Positions 44,068-50,392 of a DNA stretch of 50,392 nucleotides are shown here, one piece after another; position 1 is the first letter of the stretch, and the number at the start of each line of letters is the position of its first letter. Below the pieces are notes generated by a model, which was not told where the DNA came from, did no database searches, and saw only the letters and a program-made list of their open reading frames with translations. This DNA comes from Bradyrhizobium guangdongense (lineage in GTDB: Bacteria > Pseudomonadota > Alphaproteobacteria > Rhizobiales > Xanthobacteraceae). Location: the NCBI RefSeq assembly GCF_006483445.1, contig NZ_PPPT01000006.1:1-50392 (forward strand), in the 5' to 3' direction. A program made the translations under genes and the position numbers.

Positions 44068-44433
44068 TCACGCGCTCGCCGGCACCTGATCCAGGAAGCC
44101 CGTAATGCTCTTGATGCGGCCGTCGCTGAGCACGGCGAAGTCGGTGCCCTTGATCGGGCTGTCGACGCCATCGGGCCCTAATCCCCACGAGAAGCGCACG
44201 TGGTCGCCAAAGCCGTTGGGCTCGCCGATCAGCTTGAAGCGGAAGTCGGGGAAGCGCTGCTGCACGCCTGCGATCAGCGCATCGACGCCGGCGTGGCCGT
44301 CGCCCTTCATCAGCGGATCGACATAGCTCGCATCCGCGGTCCAGCCGCGGCTCAGCATGTCGCGCCGGCGGCTCTCGGTGCGCTCGTTCCAGAGGTCGAT
44401 GTAGTTTTTGGCGATGGTCGTGATGTCGGTCAT
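44068..44433 (-). CDS. NTF2-like / SnoaL-like protein
   Basis: The 121-residue protein fits the cone-shaped NTF2 fold: TTIAKNYIDLWNERTESRRRDML, ADASYVDPLMKGDGHAGVDALI, FPDFRFKLIGEPNGFGDHVRFSWGLGP and GTDFAVLSDGRIKSITGFLD. Members are small hydrolases, isomerases or ligand carriers; no function can be given here. ATG 44433 follows AAGGAG. Confidence 0.85.
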   Translation of the reverse strand: MTDITTIAKNYIDLWNERTESRRRDMLSRGWTADASYVDPLMKGDGHAGVDALIAGVQQRFPDFRFKLIGEPNGFGDHVRFSWGLGPDGVDSPIKGTDFAVLSDGRIKSITGFLDQVPASA

Positions 44434-44488
44434 GTCGTGCTCCTTCGATTGCGGCCGGATGGTCTCGGCTGACGTCACTATCGAAGGT

Positions 44489-44533
44489 TCACGCGCGCTG
44501 ATCGATTACCTCGGAGGTCATCAGCGCGCGTGA
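44489..44533. repeat. Perfect 14-bp inverted repeat
   Basis: TCACGCGCGCTGAT (44489-44502) and ATCAGCGCGCGTGA (44520-44533) pair perfectly around a 17-base loop. It lies between the RidA and NTF2-like genes. Only a short T run (TTTT) follows on the plus strand and none on the minus strand, so it is either a weak terminator or a repressor site. Confidence 0.6.
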
Positions 44534-44547
44534 CGTTTTCGTGAAGC

Positions 44548-44898
44548 TTACTTCGCCGCGACGACCATGATCTCGACGGTGTATTGCGGCGCCGCGAGCT
44601 TGGCTTCGACAGTGGCGCGCGCCGGCGTATTGCCGGGCGACACCCAGCCGTCCCACACCGCATTCATTTCCTGGAAGGTCTTCATGTCGGTGATGTAGAT
44701 CGTCGCCGAGAGAAGTTTCGACTTGTCGGTGCCGGCCTTGGCGAGATGGCCGTCGATGGTCTTGAGGATATCCTGGGTCTGCTTCGTCACGCTCTCGCCG
44801 GCGGCGTTGCTGGCGACGACACCGGCCAGATAGACGGTGTTGCCGTGGACGACGACCTGGCTCATGCGCGGGCCGGTTTCGAAACGCTGGATGCTCAT
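44548..44898 (-). CDS. RidA family protein, second copy
   Basis: The 116-residue protein belongs to the RidA/YjgF family: GNTVYLAGVVASN, TKQTQDILKTIDGHLAKAGTDKSKLLSATIYITDMKTF and a C-terminal PARATVEAKLAAPQYTVEIMVVAAK. In active RidA an Arg precedes the last strand motif; here the spot reads QYTVEIMVV, so enamine deaminase activity is doubtful. CAGGAGATCCC precedes the ATG. It is distinct in sequence from the RidA at 25997. Confidence 0.87.
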   Translation of the reverse strand: MSIQRFETGPRMSQVVVHGNTVYLAGVVASNAAGESVTKQTQDILKTIDGHLAKAGTDKSKLLSATIYITDMKTFQEMNAVWDGWVSPGNTPARATVEAKLAAPQYTVEIMVVAAK

Positions 44899-44977
44899 AG
44901 GGATCTCCTGATTGAATGGCGGCCCTGTCTAGCGCAGCACTTCGCCCTCCGCCACCCCGTCCGCGCGCAGATGTGGG

Positions 44978-45895
44978 CTACGGAAATTTGCTGAAAAACG
45001 CCCAGATCGTCTCGGCGCCGTCGATGTCGCCGTTCTGCGGCCCGAGCAGGCTTGCGGCGAGCTTCGGGAAATGCGCGTCGGGAAAATGTCCGGGCATGCG
45101 GTGGCCGCCATTGTTGATGCGGTACAGCACCACGTCGCGGCCCGTCGGGCATTGCGACTCGATCCGCGTCACCGTGGATTGATCGGCGGGATTGCGGTCG
45201 GGAAGGTCGGTGATCGCGGCATCGCGCGCCTCGCAGCCATTGAGCTTGCGCCAGAACGCGAGCGTCTTCTCGGATGACCAGAAGCCGTCCGCGGCAAAAT
45301 AGCTGGTGCTGCGGCCGCCCTCGTAGGGGATCAAGGGATCGACGGTGCCGTTCATCAGCAGCATCGGCAGCGGGCGCGACGGATGGCAGTTCGCCGCCGA
45401 TTCATCCGTGAGGTTCATGACCACGCTCGCGGCCGCCGCGAACAAATCGGCCCGCGCGCAGACCAGCGTCATCGTCATGGCGCCGCCATTGGAGATGCCG
45501 GTGACATAAACCCGCTTCGGATCCGCGATGCCGTCGGCCACGAGCTTTTCGACCAGCTTGACGATGAACGCGACGTCGTCGGTGCCTTCGGGCGGACCGT
45601 TGCCGGCGCGGCGCGCGTTGGGGCGGGAATCGGCCCAGGCATTGTTCAGCCCGTCCGGATAGGCCACGGCAAACCCATCGCGCTTTGCGAACAGCGGCCA
45701 CGCGGTGCGCGTCACCATATCCGCCCCGCGCTGCGTCTTGCCATGCAGCGCGATCACCAGCGGTGCGGGCTTTGAGGCCGGCGGCTGCACGATGTAGGCC
45801 CGCGCCACGCCGTTGACGTCGATCGTGTCGGCGTGCGCAAGCGAGACGGTGAAGGCCGTCGCCGCAATCGTCGCGATGCGCAACAGCCGCATCAT
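44978..45895 (-). CDS. Exported PHB-depolymerase/feruloyl-esterase-type hydrolase
   Basis: The 305-residue protein has a signal peptide (LLRIATIAATAFTVSLAHA) and the LpqC/PHB depolymerase fold: APLVIALHGKTQRGADM, YPDGLNNAW, VYVTGISNGGAMTMTLV with the nucleophilic Ser, MLLMNGTVDPLIPY with the Asp and INNGGHRMPG with the His. It likely cuts short polyesters or plant phenolic esters outside the cytoplasm. It starts two bases after the stop of the FAD dehydrogenase gene, so the two are probably co-transcribed. Confidence 0.85.
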   Translation of the reverse strand: MMRLLRIATIAATAFTVSLAHADTIDVNGVARAYIVQPPASKPAPLVIALHGKTQRGADMVTRTAWPLFAKRDGFAVAYPDGLNNAWADSRPNARRAGNGPPEGTDDVAFIVKLVEKLVADGIADPKRVYVTGISNGGAMTMTLVCARADLFAAAASVVMNLTDESAANCHPSRPLPMLLMNGTVDPLIPYEGGRSTSYFAADGFWSSEKTLAFWRKLNGCEARDAAITDLPDRNPADQSTVTRIESQCPTGRDVVLYRINNGGHRMPGHFPDAHFPKLAASLLGPQNGDIDGAETIWAFFSKFP

Positions 45896-45897
45896 AC

Positions 45898-47553
45898 TCA
45901 GACCGCCTTCGCCGCCGCGCGGCCGGCGTTGCGCCCCGAGAACAGGCAGCCGCCGAGGAACGTGCCTTCGAGCGAGCGATAGCCATGCACGCCGCCGCCG
46001 CCGAAGCCGGCGGCCTCGCCGACTGCGTAGAGCCCGGGAATGAGCTGGCCGCTCTGCCCGAACACGCGGGAGTCGAGATCGGTCTCGAAACCGCCGAGCG
46101 TCTTGCGCGTCAAAATGTTGAGCTTGACCGCGATCAGCGGCCCGTGCGCGGGATCGAGGATACGGTGCGGGGAGGCGGTGCGGATCAGCTTGTCGCCGAT
46201 ATAGCGGCGCGCATTGTGGATGTTCATCACCTGCGCGTCCTTGACGTAAGGATTTGCGATCTCGCGATCACGCGCCTCGATCTGGGCTTTGATGTGATCG
46301 AGCTTCAACAGATCGCTGCCGGCGAGCTTGTTCATGGCGGCCACGAGGTCGTCGAGCTTGTCACGCACGATGAAGTCGACGCCGTGCTGCTTGAAGGCTT
46401 CCACCGGCGCCGGCGCGCCCTTGTTGGTGGCGCGCTTCACCGTCATGCGCCAGCTCTTGCCCGTCAGGTCCGGATTCTGCTCGGAGCCGGACAGCGCAAA
46501 CTCCTTCTTGATGATGCTCTGCGTCAGGATGAACCAGGAATAATCGTAGCCCGTCGACATGATGTATTTGAGCTGGCCGAGCGTGTCGGAGCCGGGAAAC
46601 AGCGGCACCGGCAGCCGTGCGCCCGTGGCGTCGAACCACATCGATGAGGGGCCGGGCAGGATGCGGATGCCGTGGCGTGGCCAGATCGGTGACCAGTTCT
46701 GGATGCCCTCGACGTAGTGCCACATGCGGTCGCGGTTGATCAGCCGCGCGCCTGCGCTTTCCGTGATGCCGATCATGCGGCCGTCAACATGCTCGGGTAC
46801 GCCTGAAATCATGAACTTTGGCGGCGTGCCGAGGCGCTGCGGCCAGTTCTGCCGCACCAGGTCATGATTGCCGCCGATGCCGCCGGAGGCGACGATCACG
46901 GCCTGCGCCTTCAATGCGAAGCTGCCGACTTCCTTGCGCGAGGAGCTCTTGCCACGCTCGATCGGATCGGGCTCGAGGATCGTGCCACTTACGCCATCGA
47001 CCGTGCCGTTGGTGATCGAGAGCGCGTCGACGCGATGGCGGCACTTGAAGATCAACTTTCCACTTTTCGCCGCCTCACGCGCGCGGCGTTCGAACGGTTC
47101 GACGATGCCGGGGCCGGTGCCCCAGGTGACGTGGAAGCGCGGTACCGAATTGCCGTGGCCCATCGCGTCATAACCGCCGCGCTCGGCCCAGCCGACCACC
47201 GGAAAGATGCGATGCCCCATCGCACGCAGCCAGGATCGCTTCTCGCCGGCGGCAAAGCCGACATAGGCCTCGGCCCATTTGCGCGGCCAGTGATCCTCCT
47301 CGCGATCGAAGCCGGCGGTGCCGAGCCAGTCCTGCATCGCGAGGTCGAAGGAGTCCTTGATGCCGAGCCGGCGCTGCTCCGGCGAATCGACCAGAAACAG
47401 TCCGCCGAACGACCAGAACGCCTGCCCGCCGATCGACTGCTCGCCTTCCTGGTCGACCACGATCACGCGCTTGCCGGCATCGGCAATCTCGGTTGCGGCA
47501 ACCAGCCCAGCCAGTCCCGCGCCGACGACGATGACGTCAGCCTGCTCAGCCAT
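45898..47553 (-). CDS. FAD-binding dehydrogenase (ketosteroid dehydrogenase/fumarate reductase family)
   Basis: The 551-residue flavoprotein begins ADVIVVGAGLAGLVAATEIADAG, continues with GGQAFWSFGGLFLVD, AVIVASGGIGGNHDLVR and a C-terminal LIPGLYAVGEAAGFGGGGVHGYRSLEGTFLGGCLFSG that closes the FAD site. This subgroup, often called FAD-binding dehydrogenase, is close to 3-ketosteroid 1-dehydrogenases, but the substrate is not known. ATG 47553 lies six bases after GGGGAGG; the frame open to 47577 is not needed. Confidence 0.88.
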   Translation of the reverse strand: MAEQADVIVVGAGLAGLVAATEIADAGKRVIVVDQEGEQSIGGQAFWSFGGLFLVDSPEQRRLGIKDSFDLAMQDWLGTAGFDREEDHWPRKWAEAYVGFAAGEKRSWLRAMGHRIFPVVGWAERGGYDAMGHGNSVPRFHVTWGTGPGIVEPFERRAREAAKSGKLIFKCRHRVDALSITNGTVDGVSGTILEPDPIERGKSSSRKEVGSFALKAQAVIVASGGIGGNHDLVRQNWPQRLGTPPKFMISGVPEHVDGRMIGITESAGARLINRDRMWHYVEGIQNWSPIWPRHGIRILPGPSSMWFDATGARLPVPLFPGSDTLGQLKYIMSTGYDYSWFILTQSIIKKEFALSGSEQNPDLTGKSWRMTVKRATNKGAPAPVEAFKQHGVDFIVRDKLDDLVAAMNKLAGSDLLKLDHIKAQIEARDREIANPYVKDAQVMNIHNARRYIGDKLIRTASPHRILDPAHGPLIAVKLNILTRKTLGGFETDLDSRVFGQSGQLIPGLYAVGEAAGFGGGGVHGYRSLEGTFLGGCLFSGRNAGRAAAKAV

Positions 47554-47810
47554 GATGTCCTCCCCCTGTAGTTCCACGGATAGAAACCCGTGGTGTCGGC
47601 CAAGATCAAGGCCGTGGCGCGTAAGACTTCGTTAACTTGTTCCACTTTGGGACCAGGACGGACCAAGTGCAGCGCGCGCGCAACACTGGATTTGAATTTG
47701 TTTTGAGCGAGCCCGCGCGCCTAGACAAAATCGCAGTTACGACCGACGCTAGCCTCCGTCTTGCATCACTTGACACACTCAGATTCGGTTCGACTTTGGG
47801 GCGGCGGGAT

Positions 47811-48332
47811 ATGAAGGTTCTGACGGGGCTACTCGCGGCAATTCTTCTGTTCGCGGGTGTGGGGGCCAGTCACGCAGTGGTTCGCATCGCCGATGACCGC
47901 GGCGGCCGGATCGGAACCTATGTCGACAAATATCAGGACCTGCGCAACTCCGGCGAGACCGTGATCATCGACGGCCTCTGCGCATCGGCCTGCACCATCG
48001 TGCTCGGTGCCATCCCCTCTGACCGCATCTGCGTAACCTCGAGCGCGACGCTCGGCTTCCACGCCGCCTGGGATTTCGGTGCCAACGGCCGCGCGGTGAC
48101 CAATCCCGAAGCCACCCACATGCTGTATTCGATGTATCCCTCGCAGGTGAAGCGCTGGATCGCGCACCGCGGCGGACTAACCCCGCGCATGCTCTTCCTG
48201 AAGGGCAAGCAGCTCCAGTCCATGTACAAGCCCTGCTACCTGGACGCGCAGGCCTCGACCAACAAGCCGTCGCGCCGACCTCTCCCACAGACGGAAGCGG
48301 TGGAGTCCGCCAGGGGCCAGGCGCTTCACTGA
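47811..48332 (+). CDS. Exported ClpP/crotonase-like protein
   Basis: The 173-residue protein has a signal peptide (MKVLTGLLAAILLFAGVGASHA) and a short ClpP-like core: GETVIIDGLCASACTIVLGAI, where a Ser sits in the SAC motif, and ATLGFHAAWDF, with a His at the spacing seen in ClpP-type serine peptidases. A third catalytic residue is not clear. Two Cys pairs may form disulfides outside the cytoplasm. TTGACA at 47770-47775 may be part of its promoter, but the -10 is poor. The gap 47554-47810 shows nothing else. Confidence 0.7.
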   Translation: MKVLTGLLAAILLFAGVGASHAVVRIADDRGGRIGTYVDKYQDLRNSGETVIIDGLCASACTIVLGAIPSDRICVTSSATLGFHAAWDFGANGRAVTNPEATHMLYSMYPSQVKRWIAHRGGLTPRMLFLKGKQLQSMYKPCYLDAQASTNKPSRRPLPQTEAVESARGQALH

Positions 48333-48451
48333 CGTCGACGTGATTTGAGCCTTTAACCGGCTTTTTGGCCTGCCTGCGGCGCTTGCCCGCGGGCGGGCCA
48401 AAGCTTATCTGGAGGTCATGGAACCGGGTCGCTTTCGCACCCGTCATTGTC

Positions 48452-48646
48452 ATGGCTCAACCCTTGTCCCAAGCGCATCCGATATCCGAGCAAGAGCAGG
48501 CCTCCGGCAGGGCATCGTCGTTGCCGGTGATGGTCGCCTCTGGGGTTGCGGGCCTGGTGCTGGTCGCAACACTTGCGCTGTGGTTCCACTACGGCACCCA
48601 GGTGTTCTTTGAAATGATCAGGACCGGCCTTTCGGCCTGCTTCTGA
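48452..48646 (+). CDS. Small single-span membrane protein
   Basis: The 64-residue product has a polar N-terminus and one hydrophobic helix (LPVMVASGVAGLVLVATLALWF). It lies 27 bases before the SCO gene in the same direction, which hints at a link with cytochrome oxidase assembly, but no family is recognised. Confidence 0.55.
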   Translation: MAQPLSQAHPISEQEQASGRASSLPVMVASGVAGLVLVATLALWFHYGTQVFFEMIRTGLSACF

Positions 48647-48673
48647 CCCGCGCAACAGGAAGTATTTACCGAC

Positions 48674-49264
48674 ATGAGCCGGACCGCCCGCCCGCTGGTG
48701 ATCGCAACCGCCTTCGCCGCAAGCCTCGTCGTCGGGTTGCTCCTGATGTTCTGGGCCATGGGCGGCGTGAGCAAGGTGGCGCAGCCGGCCGCGATCGGCG
48801 GGCCCTTCCAGCTCACCGACCAGAACGGCAAGACCGTCACCGACAAGGACTTGAAGGGCAAGCCGACCCTGATCTTCTTCGGCTATACCCATTGCCCCGA
48901 CGTCTGCCCGACCTCGCTGTTCGAGATCTCCGAGGTGATGCGGGCGCTCGGCAAGGATGCGGGCCGCGTCAATGCGGTCTTCATGTCGGTTGATCCCGAG
49001 CGCGACACACCGGCGATCATGAAGGACTATCTGTCGAGTTTCGATCCGCATCTGGAAGGCCTCTCCGGCGATCCGGCCGAGGTGGAGAAGGTGATCAAGT
49101 CCTACCGGGTCTATGCCAAGAAGATCCCGGGCAAGGACGGCGACTACACCATGGATCACACCGCGCTGATCTATCTGATGGACCGCGAGGGCCGGTTCGT
49201 CTCGCCCTTCAACCTGAAGCGGACCCCCGAGGACGCCGCTGCGGATCTGAAGCGGTATCTCTGA
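48674..49264 (+). CDS. SCO1/SenC family copper chaperone
   Basis: The 196-residue protein has an N-terminal membrane anchor (LVIATAFAASLVVGLLLMFWAMG) and a periplasmic thioredoxin fold. The copper ligands are present: both Cys in THCPDVCPTSL and the His in DYTMDHTALIYL. SCO proteins deliver copper to the CuA centre of cytochrome oxidase or keep its thiols reduced. Confidence 0.93.
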   Translation: MSRTARPLVIATAFAASLVVGLLLMFWAMGGVSKVAQPAAIGGPFQLTDQNGKTVTDKDLKGKPTLIFFGYTHCPDVCPTSLFEISEVMRALGKDAGRVNAVFMSVDPERDTPAIMKDYLSSFDPHLEGLSGDPAEVEKVIKSYRVYAKKIPGKDGDYTMDHTALIYLMDREGRFVSPFNLKRTPEDAAADLKRYL

Positions 49265-49357
49265 CGCCTGAGGACGGGGCCGAAACGGCGCTCGCGTTCC
49301 CGGCCGGATGGTCTATAAGGCCATCCAATTCCAACGAAATCCCGTTAATCTTTGCCG

Positions 49358-50293
49358 ATGGCCCCTTCGCAGGTGAAATCGTCCCGAATCCTCCGTTTCC
49401 TGGCCACGCTCGCGGCTGGTGCTTGCCTGCTCGCGGCCGTCCCGAGCGCCCAGGCGCAGCAGACCACCCCGCCCAAGGCTGGGGCAAAACCGGCCGAGGC
49501 GGTCACCCCGACCGCGCCGCAGGCGGCCCCCCAGGCCGTACCCGGCTTCTGGGACCCGCGCCGGCGGCCGGAGCGGCCGGACCTGTCGCGCCTGACGGTG
49601 ATCCGCTTCCTGACCGAGACCGACTATCCGCCGTTCAACTACACCGGCGCCGATGGCAACCCGGCCGGCTTCAACGTCGATCTTGCGCGCGCGCTCTGCG
49701 AGGAGATCAAGGTGACCTGCACCGTGCAGATGCGCCGCTTCGAGACGCTGATGGATGCGCTCGCCTCGAACCGGGGCGATGCCATCATCGCCTCCATGGC
49801 GGTCAGTCCGCAGCTCCGCGCGCGCGCCGATTTCACCGATCCCTATTACCGCGTGCCGGCGCGCTTCGTGTCGCGCAAGGACGCCGTGATGCCGGAAATC
49901 CGGCCCGAATATCTCGAGGGCAAGAAGGTCGGCGTGATCGCGGGCTCGGCGCATGAAGCCTACCTCAAGGCGATGTTCACCGACGCCGAGCTGCATCCCT
50001 ATCCCAACGACGATGCGATGCGCACGGGCCTGCGCCGCGGCGAGGTCGATTTCATCTTCGGCGACGCGATCTCGCTCGCGTTCTGGATCAACGGCACGGA
50101 TTCCGGCGATTGCTGTGCCTTCTCCGGCGGCCCCTTCGTCGAGAGCCGCTTCTTCGGCGAAGGCATCGGCATCGCCGTGCGCAAGGGCAACGACCTGCTG
50201 CGCCAGGCCCTGAACTGGGCGTTGTTCCGGGTCTGGGAAAAAGGCCGCTACACGGATCTGTGGCTGCGCTATTTCTCGGTGAGCCCGTTTTAG
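49358..50293 (+). CDS. Periplasmic solute-binding protein, amino-acid (SBP_bac_3) type
   Basis: The 311-residue protein has a signal peptide (ILRFLATLAAGACLLAAVPSAQAQ), a proline- and alanine-rich linker (residues 38-65) and a type II binding fold: VIRFLTETDYPPFNYTGADGNPAGFNVDLARALC, MDALASNRGDAIIASMAVSP, ADFTDPYYRVPARFVSRKD and RRGEVDFIFGDAISLAFWI. It probably binds an amino acid or related ligand. No permease gene is visible before the window ends. ATG 49358 is preferred over TTG 49352. Confidence 0.88.
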   Translation: MAPSQVKSSRILRFLATLAAGACLLAAVPSAQAQQTTPPKAGAKPAEAVTPTAPQAAPQAVPGFWDPRRRPERPDLSRLTVIRFLTETDYPPFNYTGADGNPAGFNVDLARALCEEIKVTCTVQMRRFETLMDALASNRGDAIIASMAVSPQLRARADFTDPYYRVPARFVSRKDAVMPEIRPEYLEGKKVGVIAGSAHEAYLKAMFTDAELHPYPNDDAMRTGLRRGEVDFIFGDAISLAFWINGTDSGDCCAFSGGPFVESRFFGEGIGIAVRKGNDLLRQALNWALFRVWEKGRYTDLWLRYFSVSPF

Positions 50294-50300
50294 ATTTCTT

Positions 50301-50392
50301 CGCCTCTCCCCGCGTGCGGGGAGAGGCCGGATTGCATCGAAGATGCCATCCGGGTGAGGGGGACTCTCCGCGAGTCCGACTCTCACCGTATT
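50301..50392. repeat. Palindromic intergenic repeat, copy C (cut by window end)
   Basis: CTCTCCCCGCGTGCGGGGAGAG opens the element, followed by the same GGGTGAGGGGGACTCTCCGC core as in copy A. It runs off the right edge of the window. Confidence 0.75.

Noticed and set aside
1..50392. tRNA, rRNA, CRISPR array, insertion sequence or replication origin
   Set aside because: No cloverleaf, regularly spaced repeats, transposase motif or iteron cluster was seen; the repeats present are scattered palindromic intergenic elements.

Overview
The window reads as chromosomal DNA of an alphaproteobacterium, most likely Bradyrhizobium or a close relative. The signs are high GC, genes packed into overlapping ATGA or GTGA operons, two FixK2-type TTGA-N6-TCAA boxes in front of polyhydroxyalkanoate genes, GAGCATGATC-type palindromic repeats and several palindromic intergenic repeats seen in this group. 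I see no rRNA, tRNA, CRISPR array or insertion sequence.

Layout. Positions 1-1340 look like the worn edge of a prophage: a terminator, two small phage-type membrane proteins (one probably frameshifted) and a GNAT acetyltransferase. Positions 1498-5317 hold a class III CoA-transferase, a zeta-like glutathione transferase and a two-component flavin monooxygenase with its flavin reductase. A 3-hydroxyisobutyrate dehydrogenase-like gene (minus) follows. Positions 6417-12762 are one plus-strand set: NitT/TauT-type importer, IlvD-type dehydratase and a NicX-like ring-cleaving dioxygenase. Meeting it head-on is a five-gene minus-strand operon (18473 to 12759): alpha/beta hydrolase, acyl-CoA dehydrogenase-like protein, acyl-CoA ligase, opine-dehydrogenase-family protein and 3-hydroxyacyl-CoA dehydrogenase.

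Positions 18677-26398 form an aromatic acid catabolic regulon resembling the anthranilate-CoA type: SDR, crotonase, FAD monooxygenase, cupin, branched-chain-type binding protein, MarR regulator, 2-aminobenzoate/benzoate-CoA ligase and RidA. Five copies of a TTTTAAGCCTAAAA-like inverted repeat stand in its intergenic regions and are the likely MarR operators.

Positions 26409-29549 carry a CBS-BON protein divergent from a phasin and a PHA synthase, with two back-to-back FixK2 boxes in between. Positions 29803-36694 are a complete D-xylose locus: LacI regulator, xylB, xylA and a sugar ABC importer. An aldo/keto reductase and a lactonase-type amidohydrolase (42050-43877) look like further sugar genes of the same neighbourhood.

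Between these two sugar blocks sits the most interesting part, 36939-41893. It is a three-gene cassette of lower GC: a 1377-residue protein with a HigA-like helix-turn-helix at its N-terminus, a 75-residue protein, and a 172-residue PD-(D/E)XK-type nuclease. Its promoter is covered by a 26-bp near-perfect palindrome. I infer a self-repressed, horizontally acquired defence-like system. The rest of the window (44068-50293) holds ordinary accessory genes: an NTF2-like protein, RidA, a PHB-depolymerase-type esterase, an FAD dehydrogenase, a ClpP-like exported protein, a SCO protein and a solute-binding protein.
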